From Holothuria scabra (lineage: Eukaryota; Echinodermata; Holothuroidea; Aspidochirotida; Holothuriidae), in NCBI GenBank assembly GCA_037179385.1, contig CM074185.1, forward strand, positions 8,179,371 to 8,243,370: a stretch of DNA of 64,000 bases. Direction: 5' to 3'. Shown here piece by piece: positions 34,941 to 46,804 of the stretch. Every line of letters begins with the position of its first letter. The stretch's first letter is position 1. Position numbers and translations under genes: made by a program. The notes under the pieces are model-generated. The model was not told the origin of the DNA and made no database searches. It saw only the letters and a list, made by a program, of their open reading frames with translations.

Positions 34941-37900
34941 GTAAGTTATATTCTGTTCCTTCAGGTTTATATAAAAAAAGTCCCCAAGTCCGCCTCCTGT
35001 GTGTTGGAGGTTGTAGAATATGCTGACAGTATTCTCTGCCCCGCATAAGAGGGGACTAAAGGGAAGGACTTGAACCATTTTTGCACTGTTGCTAAAACCA
35101 AACTTGCTCTTATATAATGTCTAGCTGGCACTATACAACACATTTGTGTTGGTGTTGGTGTGTCATTAAATCCCGTCTAACTCCATAGAATATTATAGTG
35201 TGGTTTTACTTGTGCTGCACATCTCTTATAGTGGAAATTTGTAGAAATGCATGTTTGGGTGGATGCATGTGGAAGGCATGCATGTTTATAACACTGACAG
35301 TTATGAAAGGTGCATTGATGGAGCCAGTGGCATGTCAGGAGTTACACCCACACAAATAAAATTGTAAGTAGAATAAAATTGTGCAAAAAGTTAGTGTTTT
35401 AGACACTTAGATGGTGTCAGTATAATGCTTGCTCCACCATTAACACTTTGCCCAGCCCACTCCCCCCACCCCCAAAGAAAGAAATGCTTTCTACTGTGAT
35501 GTTTCTTCTTAAGAATTCAACAAAGAGGCCTCATAAAGGTGGTGTGAGGTATATAGCTGGTAAAAGGCTTTGTTACATAATCTGTGCTCTCAACTGATCT
35601 ATGTTCTTATCAGGGCTGGAAAACTTCTTCTTTTAATTTTTTTTTTCAATGATTTGCTTATTAAAGAAAAGGAGTTGCAGCATAATCCCATACTCATTTT
35701 CCAAACATGTTTGCTAACTGGGTGGGAAGGAGTTTGCACATCATTTTGTAAGTTGGGGGGGACTGTCAAGAGGGGGAAGCATTTGATTTGTCTTTTCCTT
35801 TCCTCTTAACATTGTCTGATAGTCACAGAGAAAAAGATGACTCATGAAAGAACAGCACTCAAACAGGGCGATGAAGCTTCAAACTGGGCGATACTTGACA
35901 TCATCTTACTGCAGTTAATCAAATAACCATGTAGTGAAACTTCCATATTGAAACACATTCTTGTAGCAGGCCATCTGCTAGCTGGCAGATTTTCGTGTGA
36001 TCACTCCCCCCATGGATGTAAACCGCAGGAATACGTCACGTCAAGCTTTATCTTCAGTCACTTTACAGCAGAGCTTATCCAACTTACATGGGAACATTTT
36101 TCTAATGATACATATGTCTGTTTATTTGCAGGATCGAGTGGAGCCACTAAAGTCAACAGCTCCCATGACCGTGTACCTTTGCCTGCATTTTCTTACCTGT
36201 TTAGAAACAGTCTGAAAAACAAGACACCCCACTGCCTGTGGAGAAAGGTAATGCTGCAAGGGCAATAGCAGACCTCTTAGTAGAGAAAAACCTTTCAGGC
36301 AGAACTGTTTACAGAGACTTTGCACTCCGTGTTGTTTCTTTGTCTCCAGAATCCTTTAAAACTGAACTTGGAAATGGGGTGAGCTCTTTTGCTAGACTAA
36401 TCGAGAATGCTTATTACAATCACCCACAATCGAGAATGAGTTATGACAAAAACAGTCTAAGAACACAACTTGACACTGGTGCTGGTACACGCAAAAGATC
36501 AATTAAATCTGCTTATGGGTGTGTGGAATGGCAGCCAGATAGTATTGGTGATGGAGAAACAAAAGAAAGTCAAGAACAAAAGCAAAAACTGCTTAAAGAG
36601 GAGTTTGCAAAGTCAAGTGAAGATAGGCAAAAAGTTGATAGATTGATGAAGGCTACTTATGCTTCACAGCGTTTTGAAATCAATAAGACCCCAACAGTAC
36701 CATTGAGTGAACTGCAGGAATCCTGGCCCTTTTGTTCTCTTCCCCATATTTTGAAAACCACTTTTACCAACTTACAGGAACAGTTGCAGAAACTTTCCAA
36801 ACTAATTTAAGCCAAAAAGGCAAACCACTGTTTGACTTTTTCTGTAAAGAGGAGCAGGCAAGGTATATGGTAAAATGGGCAACTGTCATTGAAGAAGCAA
36901 AGAGGTCAACACAGAATGATCAATGTCATGTTGTTGCTGCCATTATTATGTTGTGTGAATACTTTGGAGAAAAAATGGAGTTCCTGTTGAAAGAGGTGAA
37001 GGTATGTCAGACATCGCAAATGAGAGCGTGCACCTGAATGTTTCTAGTTGGAATAATTTCAACTGATTGGTTAATTCAGTGCAGTATTCAAATATGAAAG
37101 ACCCTTGTATCAGAATGAACTACTACTGTGTTAAGGAAAAAAGTACAATTTCACAGTAGTGGTACTGGTTACTCCAAGTCTTCAAAAGTCAGTAAATAGT
37201 TATATGATAAGACGGTTTTATTACCCTTGTCAGTACCGTATATCGTTTTTGGATTCAAATTACATGAAGACCTTCTCATAAGGCTTAAGGAAGAAATTTA
37301 AGATTTGGCCTGAATTATTATCCATTTCAGTCTGACTCTAATGAAAGTAAATTTTGTATAAAAAAGTCATTTTAATGTTTATAATTAGGGCTGCATGTCT
37401 TCTCTTGTATGTATTTCTTGGAAGTTTAAGTCAACATCCCTTACAAAGAGTTTGTTTTGCAAGCATTGAATTATGAGGCCTGTGATTGTGACCCCGCACC
37501 ATCACACTCACCTCCAATTAAAGTGAAGAGTGTGATTTTTTGTTCATTGTGGAGAATGGGAGGTCATAAATCTATTTAAGTTTAATTAAACAGCACACCT
37601 AACTGCACTCTCTAATTACCTGGGAGGACTGTAATTTCCATCACACCTGGCTTGGTTTTGCCACCTTCTAGGAACAGCCTTATTTCCTTTTCTTTGTGTC
37701 TGCTGTGATCATGGGTGATTATAGACATGTACAGGTTGCGACCTGTTCATCTCCATAGCCATGCATAATGACAACTAAAAAAACCAAAAGAAATCAAGTG
37801 TATTCCCAGTTAACAAAGGCCTGTGTGATAAAGGACAATCAAAACACAGGTTTGACCAGGTTCCCCACCCCTTGTTTTGCTTTCAAATAAAATCCACAGG

Positions 37901-39861
37901 TTTTGACTTTGGTAATATTAGTCTTAATTGCCATGCACATTTTGAAACCCCCTTCACAGACACATCGATACCTGAGGATTTTGGCACAAATTGTGAGTAA
38001 ATTTGTTTTCTCAAGGAAAGCAAGCTTACAATTTTTAATTTGAGCCATTCTGTACAGTGTGTATGGAAATTTACGGTTAGATACTTAGATCAAATTTGGC
38101 CCCAGTTATTTATCAGTTATTTGAAGGTAAGTAAAATGGTTGTACTTTGTCTTTCAGGAGGAAACATACCTGTCTGGCTATGTTAATGCAGTGTCATCAC
38201 CATGTCTCATATTTGCAGGTAAGTTGTTTTTGGTCCCTTACATCATATGAATTTATCTCATAAAACAAGGCAATAACTGTTTTGGTCTTAAAAAGTGATC
38301 AAACCATTAATAAGCAGTCACTTCAGAATTCTCTCTTTTAATCTTCCTATCATATTTTTCAAAGTTTAAACTTCTTTGTTGGTGTTTCCTTTTGACTTCT
38401 TGAATTTTCTTTTAGAAAGACTCATTCTGACCATTTATGATAGTATTGCTGTTACTGCGTTGCTGGTTTTACATCCCATGTTCAAGAAACAACTTGCTTT
38501 TAAATTTTCTCCACAGACAAAACTTAAAAGTTTTCAATCACAAACCATATATTCAAATTGTCCATATTCTATATTACTAGGTGCCCACATTTGATACGTT
38601 CCTCACCACTTACAGTACCACTTACTGGTCAACTTTCTGGAGTTTGACTGGTTTCACCTCTTCAGGTGATTTTTTCTCTCTTCCATTCTATAATTTCCAT
38701 TGAAGCTGTGCTTCTGAGCACACATGTACTCTGTGACATCCTTAGTATGGCATTCACTAATTTTTAATTTTCATTCCACTTTTGTCTTAAAGGTACAAAC
38801 CCATTTTTGACAAACAGGCTGGCAATCACAATTGACCAGAAGCCGCTCATCTTCTCTTCAAGCATGTTGAATGCATTGAAACTACTTGTCATGGCATTTT
38901 ACGTCTTCAACATTTCTTACCCAAAAGAAGTTCAAGCCACCCTTGAATTCATACAGAGGTAATGGCACTTTTTGTAGTGAACTCCTGGGTCAAATCCAGC
39001 CTGTGTCCCCAATTTTTTAGCTATACTATGGATATCATTCAGTAAGACATGATTCTCTAAAGAAAGGTACAAGCTAAAAGTCAAGGTTTTAGTGTGCTGG
39101 ACAGGTAATCAATGGGTGTGGCCTTCACTATATCCTAGGCTACAGTTATTGCCCTTTTGTCTTTATTAAATTTTACTGCAGCTTTTGTTCTTGATCATCT
39201 CATGTTAGATGGAAAATGAATATATGAGAAACATGGGGAATTTAAAAACTTCAATTGACTACTTTTAGCTCCAATCCTTATAATTTAATGTCAACACTAT
39301 GAAAACAAAAAAAAAAGTATGGGGCAGTGTCTGAATTGTAGGGAAGTCTCACCATATTGCTTAGTTGCTCTTTCACATACGAACATTATTATTAATTTCT
39401 GCTAACCTGTCTTTAATGAAGGGTAATTCAGACCATTTTATTTCTGGTGGGTATAGCTCTGAAACCACAGACTGGGTTCTTATAGCCATGGGCATGGATC
39501 TGGGGGACTTTTTTACCATTTGCAAGGGAGCGGAGTGACACTAGCTGCAGCTCGCCCACGGGGGGAGGGGCATGGGAAGGGGGTTTCACATCCCTTGGCC
39601 CCCCATGATCCACACCCTTGCATATAGTGTGTATGCTGTGATGTTATTGTAAGATATCAAATATCAAACTGTCTGTTCATATTGTACTGCTCATCAAAAG
39701 TAAAGTTTTAAAACATGTTTTTAGGGTCACCTTTTTGCTATTATCACTTTTGCAGGATTTTCTTTGAAATTCGTCCGGAGAAAGGAACAAAAGCCAAACG
39801 CTCATATAGATGGATAGTGAACCCCAAGGTGCGATCATTCTGTGAGAAATTGAACTTTTAA
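34824..39861 (+). CDS. SAMD3-like protein gene, five exons, 5' end missing
   Basis: Five exons with GT-AG introns encode about 439 residues: 34824-34940, 36132-37001, 38158-38218, 38793-38958 and 39756-39861. Splice phases agree at every junction, and the stop TAA is at 39859-39861. The first exon is a Ser/Thr/Asp-rich linker. The second is a charged region (ending near LSELQESWPF) followed by an alpha-helical segment (YFENHFYQLTG, ARYMVKWATVIEE). The last three contain GTNPFLTNRLAITIDQKPL, then a hydrophobic helix, then YPKEVQATLEFIQR. This layout matches the C-terminal region of the SAM-domain-containing protein 3-like family, numerous in fish and invertebrates and of unknown function. The N-terminal SAM domain expected in full members was not found upstream. 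Exon 2 needs two one-base corrections, at the A-run 36215-36219 and the T-run 36730-36733, for one continuous frame. Confidence 0.78.
36132..37001 (+). CDS. SAMD3-like gene, main exon with two homopolymer frameshifts
   Basis: Acceptor TTTATTTGCAG at 36131 and donor GTATGT at 37002. The reading runs VPLPAFSYLFRNSL, then shifts at the five-A run 36215-36219 into PLPVEKGNAARAIADLLVEK, continues through YGCVEWQPDS and a Lys/Glu-rich helix to LSELQESWPF. It shifts again at the four-T run 36730-36733 into SSPYFENHFYQLTG and on to LLKEVK. Both changes are explained by one missing base in a homopolymer. Using 36204 as an acceptor instead would leave an intron of about 34 nt or less, which is unlikely. 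Confidence 0.8.
38158..38218 (+). CDS. SAMD3-like gene, short exon
   Basis: Acceptor GTCTTTCAG ending at 38157, donor GTAAGT at 38219; in phase with both neighbours. Reads EETYLSGYVNAVSSPCLIFA plus one base of the next Gly codon. Confidence 0.8.
38793..38958 (+). CDS. SAMD3-like gene, conserved C-terminal exon
   Basis: Acceptor CTTAAAG ending at 38792, donor GTAATG at 38959. Holds the most family-typical text: NPFLTNRLAITIDQ, then a hydrophobic helix LKLLVMAFYVFNISYP, then KEVQATLEFIQ. Confidence 0.82.
39756..39861 (+). CDS. SAMD3-like gene, terminal exon
   Basis: Acceptor CACTTTTGCAG ending at 39755. Completes the FIQR codon, then reads IFFEIRPEKGTKAKRSYRW and ends in FCEKLNF with a TAA stop. 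The basic Lys/Arg cluster before the end is usual for the family. Confidence 0.8.
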
Positions 39862-41497
39862 CTTTAACAAAATAGTCTGAGGACGGTACAAAAAGAATGA
39901 TTCCAGAATTGTTGTGCCCATCCTATAATATTGTTTCTTGTTCTGCTACTTAGTAGCTTACTCATTCAGTGATTATCACACAGACATTTATTTTCTGGTA
40001 AGTTTTTCCAGAAGATCGAGCTACACTTTTCTGCTTACATATAACATTGAAGTATTACATACTTAAGGACAAACATCTTTAATACTGTTGTATTGACATT
40101 GTATTGTCTCAAGTGTTTTATGTAAGTTTCTTCACTATATTTGATTCAGTCTTAAAGATACATATTGATGGAGTTTTGATTGGAATATGGTTTCTTGACT
40201 TTGCATGCCTGTTATTTGCGCGTGCACGGGTGTATTAGGTTAAAATCATTTAAGTCACGGTGTTATTTCATTGACAATAATCTATTTGTTTGATACTTAA
40301 AATGTCAGGTATTCCCAGCCATTGTACGTAACCAGTACACTAGCTACTGTACATGTGTTACTGTACTTAACCTTCTATATTGCCTGAAAGTGATCTCCTT
40401 TGTTATCAAAATGATTGAAGTGATCAGAGACAGTTAAGCTATTTATATTGTTTTCATCTTGATATACTCAAAGCTACTTGCGCATCTTGTTTCAAAATAA
40501 AATAATTTTAAGAATCCTTGTAACTGGTATTTACAACAAGTTAAGATTATTCCACTTTTGTACCATACACTAAAGTCTCAACATTATATCGATTAGACTA
40601 TGCAGTCACGTCAACACATGGTGCTGTGAAATCTGTCAAATCTTTAGCATAAAGTTATCCTTGAGACCTTAATGCATACATTAAACTTTTGTTGATTTGA
40701 TTCCAATGCCAGAGGCACCATCATATAACCATTTGCAAACAAGAAGTGTGCGTCTGTGTGTATTTATGCAAAAATATGTGTCATGAAAGATTTCGGGCTA
40801 GAAAATGCATAGTAGGAAAGTTTTGCTGTACTAATATTTGGCAGGTATGTAGACCTTGGTTGACCCTGATGCTCTTTATGAAATGATATGTTGCAAAATA
40901 ATGGGCCATGTAATAATCTCAATATGGTGCATGGTACCTTACTCAGATTGAATGATTAGCATCATATAGGTAATCTAGTTCATAGTTGAATCATCATGGA
41001 AGATATTGACAAAGAAAATTAGCAGAAAGTCTAAACCTATCTAAATCACCTTTTTATTTTACTTTGTTTTGCCAGAATGATCACTGACTTTAAGACAAGC
41101 TTCTTACGGAAGTATTTCATGGATTGCTGAAAATAAATGCAAGGAAAGCTACGTTCATGTCTTCATGTTTTCTTATAAGTGTAGTTTATTTACATTTTAA
41201 AATCAGGACATATGATTGTCATTTTACAGCATGCATGATTCTAACATGGAAAGGATTAGTATGTGCAATGAATTTAAAGGTCATTGATTTTAGGCGGTTG
41301 CCCTGTTCAAATGCACACTGGGTGTGACAAACTTTTCACAGTTTTAGGAGATAAAATGCTAAGTTATGCTTTGATATTGTTCAAATTTATCCCAAGAAAG
41401 CTTCCCCCATAAACTAGTTTGTCTCTTATGTAAATAGATGATACTTCTGCCACAGAGCTTTTTTTCATCAAAAACGTGTTGTCCTGCAAAGGAATAT
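39862..41497 (+). other. 3' UTR and downstream intergenic of SAMD3-like gene
   Basis: No further exon seen. Candidate poly(A) signals AATAAA occur at 40496-40501 and 41132-41137. The distance from the stop (over 600 bp) makes a long 3' UTR or a variant nearer signal possible. Confidence 0.4.
40496..40501 (+). promoter_or_regulatory. Candidate polyadenylation signal
   Basis: First AATAAA downstream of the stop codon at 39861. No transcript evidence, and AATAAA is common by chance in AT-rich DNA. Confidence 0.3.
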
Positions 41498-42058
41498 TTA
41501 AGTGTACCTTAAGTCAAAAAATTCAAAAATATATTAAAGATTGTGAACAGTAAATTCTAACAGTCCAAATCCTGTCTTCATAGGACATCCCTGAGCTGAG
41601 ATGTAAAATGTTGAAGTTTATTCACTCAAATTAAAATGGCACATTGCCCAATGATTCGTGATATCATCGTTGCACTACTCAAATTAGAATCTTTGTATTC
41701 CTTTGTTTTTCTGAAAGTTACTGCACGCCGTACCTAGGTGTGATAGCTCTCTTACTGTTACGGGCTGATGTAATTAAGTAATTCCTATCTCTTCAATATG
41801 CTTTACAAGCAAACAGGAAGTGTTCAAGGTCATTAAGAGACCTTTTTTTAAAAGGGAAACAGCAGGTAATGTGAGTTGTACAACAAGAAAGTCACAATTT
41901 AATGCGCCATGGACCAATTTGTTTTAAGTGAATTAACTTCATCATTTTATATTTCAGCTAAGGGATGTCCTACAAAGATGGGAGTTAGATTTTAGAATGG
42001 ATTTGTCATGCTCTTTAATATTTATTTTTGAATCGTTTTGACTTGAGGTACACTTTAA
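41498..42058. mobile_element. TTAA-flanked MITE, copy 2
   Basis: TTAA at 41498-41501 and 42055-42058 brackets inverted ends GTGTACCTTAAGTCAAAA and TTTTGACTTGAGGTACAC. It aligns along its length with 12165-12714. TTAA targets and duplications are characteristic of piggyBac transposases; no transposase is encoded here. Confidence 0.82.
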
Positions 42059-42094
42059 GCAATACTTCAACTACCTAATGGGTGGAAGAGTGGA

Positions 42095-42650
42095 GAATGT
42101 ACTTGTAGAAAGATAATCGGCAAACGCACGGGTTTGTATTTTAGTCAAGCAACGCTTGATCCTTCGGCCACGGAACTTTTCTGTTCATCAAAAGAATTTT
42201 GTTGTCTGCATTGGAATAAAAGCAGAACTTCGACGACGTAATGTTTTGGAAGAAAGGAATATGTTCTTTGTGGTACAATGATAATCCGTAAATGTACGGG
42301 TTTCTGTTTTAGTAACACAACAAGTGATCCTTTGGCCACGGATCTTTTTTTGTTCATCAAAAGCCGTCTGTCGTCTGTGAAAGAATAAAAGCCTTACTTT
42401 AACGAAGAAATGTTGTGGAAGAAAGAAGAACACATTTTGTGGTACAACGATAATCCGTTCACGTACAGATTCCTTTTTTTGGTAAAACAGCAAATGATCC
42501 TTCAACCACAACTTTTTTGTTCATCAAAAGCTTTTTGTTGTCTGCATAAGAATAAATGCTTTATTCCAACAGAGTAATGTTGTAGAAAAACAGAGAATAT
42601 ATTTTGTGGTACAACGATAATCCGTAAATACACGGAACAGTCGTACACCA
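42095..42650. repeat. ~168-bp tandem repeat, about 3.5 copies
   Basis: The phrase GGTACAACGATAATCCG recurs near 42273, 42443 and 42609 with a weaker unit from about 42107, and TTTGTTCATCAAAAGC recurs at the same spacing. Copies differ by roughly a tenth of their bases. The overlapping minus-strand open frames have no recognisable motif. Confidence 0.8.
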
Positions 42651-42721
42651 ACAACAACGTTGTGCAAGGAATAAACAAGTGCATGTTACCAATTGACAGC
42701 TGTTTTTTTGTACATGCACAG

Positions 42722-42741
42722 AAAAATTTTTTACAGTGTAG
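42722..42741. mobile_element. Solo CACTGTA-family end
   Basis: AAAAATTTTTTACAGTGTA matches the right terminus of the elements at 15018-18251 and 44886-46206. No left partner was seen nearby. Confidence 0.4.
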
Positions 42742-43280
42742 GTACTCCTTTTACCACTTTGGTGAACCTTTCCTGGTCCAAACTGTTGACGTCCGGATCA
42801 CTCGCAAGACTTCTTTCAGCTCTGGGAAGACATTTTCAGTCCACCTAAGTTCGGAAAACAGTGCTTCTCCACCCAAACACACTGAGGTAAAACATGCATT
42901 TTTTATTTTGTTGTTTCGAGCGAATTTGCGAAAGAATTCGAACACTCTTAGGAGTTCTCTGTCGGTAATTTAAACATACCAGATTTGTAAGGATTGAATT
43001 TTTGTCCGAATTTTCCACGCCCTGTCCGAAATGGTATTCCCTGCGTTTGGGAGCTGAGGGGATCAGTTGGGGAGTTGAAAATAAAGCTAAAATATCCATT
43101 GTTTTAAAGTAAGAGGGCGTGCTAACATTACAGATGTTTAAGTAGGGCAAACAGAGTTTACAATATGAAGGAAAGCGGTTATCGCCTTCAAGAAGGTATG
43201 AAAGGAAAAGGTTGGGAAACGTTTGCCACAATGATTTACAAACTAGCTCTCTACAACTACCTATTTAGAACAAACTGTTT

Positions 43281-43485
43281 CAACCGATAATGTAAAAATT
43301 AACCAATAATGTAAATCCAACCGAAAATGTAAAAACAACCGATAATGTAAAAAAAAAACCGATAATGTAAAAACAACCGATAATGTAAAAAAAAACTGAT
43401 AATGTAGAAACTTTTTTAACCGATAATGTAAAAAAATTAACCGATCATGTAAAAAAATCTTTGAACCGATAATGTAAAAACTGTT
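43281..43485. repeat. Left outer minisatellite of foldback element
   Basis: About ten imperfect units AACCGATAATGTAAAAA of 16-21 bp, varying in the A-run and in CAAC/TTAA spacers. Confidence 0.9.
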
Positions 43486-44885
43486 CAATCGAGGTTTTCT
43501 CATGGTCCTACCTATAGGTGTGTATGTTTGAGAGAGTAGCCTATATAGGTAGGCAGGTAAGCTGACACTCGGCAGGCGGACAGGGCGGGGAGCAAATAGT
43601 TTTGTGGGTGGGTGCGTATGTACATCACGATTTTGCCTTATTATTACATAGATTTTGTCCAAAAAATATAACGAAGTTTGCTAAAAATATTTCATTAGCT
43701 ATGTTTTCTCAACATTGGCGATTTTCTGCCCATCTGTTCTTAGAATGTGTAAGTAATTATGTTGTGTCTGAGTGTAGCCTTCATCTGGGGAGTAGCCAAG
43801 ACTTTTTTTTAGGGGGGGGGTGGCCAATTACAGGACCTGATCGCCGTCCGGGGGATTTTTTCAATAATAAAGTACCCTAAGATGTAGGCTAATCTGGTGC
43901 TAATATCATTTGGATTATAAGCATCATTTGATGTCATTCGTTCTGTATCATTACAAAATATTTTCTTAGAATTCGATTGTGGGCATGGCCTGGCATCCAT
44001 CTAGCTACGCCAATATCCTATACGTGGTTTATGACTGGGTTTATGAATTCTCTCTTGTCGCTCAAGAAAATGCATGCCCGAAGAAACGTCAAGAAATCAA
44101 ATGTCTGATAAGGAAACAGCTTTCTGGTCTAGTTGGACAGATTTTTCAGTACATAAGTGGCCGGGCAATACGCTGTCATTTATCATACTCACTAAGGCTG
44201 CTGGTTTCAAACAAAAGGTCACCAAAGTCATATCACACCCTTTGCTCTGCCCCAATTGTCATTAACACAATATTGATTATGAAAAGAATACTGTTGAGGC
44301 AAACATTTGCAGGCGAAACGTGAAGCTGAGCCCAAACCGCCTTAGGGTGAGGGTCCAGGGGGCAAAGCTCCCGGAAGTTATGAGGTTTTAGAGTATATCT
44401 GGATGAAATATTAAGTCTAATGAGGTGTATGTTGTTTAATCGTTTTGGTTAGCCCAAATCCTAACTGACCTTATTGATTGGGGGCGGAGGGGGGGGGGGC
44501 AAGAGGACAAACTCTGGTCGGGAAAATTTCCCCTTTTGCCACCTCCCCGTAGTGCCGTCACTGATAGAACGACAATTAAGTATTCATAAACCCATTCATA
44601 AACCAGGTATAGGCCATTGGCGTAGCTAGAGGTAGGCCAGGGGCCATATACCCACAATCGAATTCTTAAAAAACATTTTATAATAGTACAGAAAGAATGA
44701 CATAAAATAATGCTAATGATGCAAATGATATAAGCATCAGATTAGGCTATACCTTAGGGTACTTTATTATTCAAAAATATCCTCCTGGCGGCGATCAGGC
44801 TCTGTAGTTGGCGACCTCTCTCCCATTTAAAGTCCATGCTACTCCCGTGATGAAGGCTACTCTCAGACACATCATAGTCAATATG

Positions 44886-46206
44886 CACTGTTAAAATATT
44901 TCTCTGTAAATTTACATAATGTTTATGGCAAATTTTTTTCCAACCAAATAATGTTTTTTTTACAGCCAGACTGTAATCATGAAAAAACATTAAGGGTTTG
45001 TTTTTTCTTTACAGTTTTTGCATGTAAATTAGTTTACAAAAGTCTACTGTAAAATCGAATTACAGAATTGTTCTGTTTTGTTTACCTTAATTTTATGTGA
45101 ATTTACAGCCTACTGTTTTCATTCCCGACGTTTTAATATTTATTATAATATCGCTTTTTTACCTTTCATATGTTATTAGTAACATACACTTCACCATTAC
45201 GTAGATCAGGTATTTGCTTATCAACGTAATGTGTTGTTACGAAGTAAACACATTAAGAATGCTTTGTTGTCATATTATTGTCAAGTAGACTGCTATCTCT
45301 AGGAACTTTGTAATTGGAAAGTCACATTTTTTGTACAATATAATAATTGTTTTTAAAATAAATATGACAAAGAATGCAAATACATTGGTTGCAAACATTT
45401 CCAGACAAGGTAAACAATAAGTTTATCACTTCCTGATTAAAAAACGCCGTAGAAGATATTATTCAAAGCAACAGCAATCCTTTTGTTAGGAAAATGCCTA
45501 CAAAATAAGCTCCACCCATTTATGCAAAATGAGATTTACGTCATAAAGTGGTAAATTTACAGACTCTTTCTAGTAAATTTGTGAAACGTTTTTAATTTGC
45601 TCCGATCAAGTGCATGAGCGCCTGTGGCGATCAGTTGACATCAGTATACCAATTGTCAGTGCTCTGAAATTAGGGCCTTACAATTTCTTTTTACTTAAAA
45701 ATGTGTGACAAAACACCAGTTGTACGATATTTATAACTAAGAACGTAATAACTAAGTATGCTTTTATAATGAATGTACGTTAATTTTCAAAAAGGGCCAT
45801 AAATTTGCCAAAAATGTTTTTTTTTTAAACTGAAACTTCGCAGAACGATGCATGTTATATATTGAAAATTTTCGGGCTATTTCTTATTTGTTTGTTTGGG
45901 CTTATTTTTGTTTCTTTTTTAGCTTAAAAACAAAATGAATGTTTGTTAAATGACAGCATATTTATGTGAAATCAGAAAAATACAAAATACTGTTAAACTT
46001 TCTGTAAATTTACAGAAAAAGTTTTACAAAGCAGTAAAATTTTGTTAAAAAAGCAGACAGAAATGGTTTTTCAAATAAACAGAAAATACATGTTAAACAA
46101 CCTTTTTTATTGTAGCAATACAAAGTGTCTGTAAAGATACAGAAAATCTCTATTAAAAGTAAAATACAAAAGGTTTAAGTTAAATTTACAGAAATTTTTA
46201 ACAGTG
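44886..46206. mobile_element. CACTGTT-ended MITE inserted in the foldback arm
   Basis: 1,321 bp with ends CACTGTTAAAATATTTCTCTG and AGAAATTTTTAACAGTG, and many internal TGTAAATTTACAG palindromes. It interrupts the text shared between the arms. The right border is TA, the left TG, so a TA duplication would need one change. It is the same family as 15018-18251. Confidence 0.75.
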
Positions 46207-46576
46207 TACACTCTAAGAACAGATGGGCAAACAGTACCAAATGTTGGGGAGACATAGCTCATGAAACATTTTTAGCAAGCTTCGTTAAATTTATTGTACA
46301 AAATTTATGTAATAATAAGGCAAAATTGTGATGCTTCGACCAACCTTCAGCAATTTTCTCATCCCCAACAATGTAGTAAGTGCTATGTTTGCCCAACTGT
46401 GTTTAGAGTGTATACACCTATTAATTCACACAGGGTACATGCACACTTACGCACACTTACATGTACACACGAACCTATTTGCTTCCCCGCCCTGCCCGCC
46501 TGCCGCCTGTCGGCTTACCTGCCTACCTACACTACTCTCTCAGACATACACATATAGGTAGGACCATAAGAAACCC

Positions 46577-46804
46577 TCGTTTGAACAGTTTTTACTTTAT
46601 CGGTATTTTTTTTACACTGTCGGTTTGAAAAACTTTTACATTATCGGTTCAGAGGATTTTTACATTATTGGTAAGTTTTTTTTACACTATCGGTTGTTTT
46701 TACATTATAGGTTGTTTTTACATCATCGGTTTTTTTTACATTATTGGTTGTTTTTACATCATCGGTTGTTTTTACATCATCGGTTGTTTTTACATCATCG
46801 GTTG
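46577..46804. repeat. Right outer minisatellite of foldback element (inverted)
   Basis: The reverse complement of the left array: TTTTTACATTATCGGTT units, with a homogeneous run of TACATCATCGGTTGTTTT toward the outer end. Confidence 0.9.

Larger units (their letters stand above)
43281..46804. mobile_element. Foldback element with minisatellite outer arms
   Basis: The left arm 43281-44060 is the diverged reverse complement of the right arm 44570-46804, once a MITE at 44886-46206 is removed. Each arm has, from outside in, an ACCGATAATGTAAAAA-type minisatellite, a CAGGCGGACAGGGCGGGG-like block, a TCTTAGAATGTG block, a GATCGCCG block and a TAGCTACGCCAAT block. The centre is 44061-44569. No target duplication was found. 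The plan of long inverted arms with tandem-repeat outer domains is that described for sea-urchin TU foldback elements. Confidence 0.82.

Noticed and set aside
36204..36810. Exon starting at the 36204 acceptor
   Set aside because: It would need an intron of about 34 nt or less after the previous exon; a one-base loss in the A-run explains the reading better.
43281..43485. CRISPR-like array
   Set aside because: Short units without unique spacers, in eukaryotic DNA, mirrored as an inverted copy at 46577-46804.
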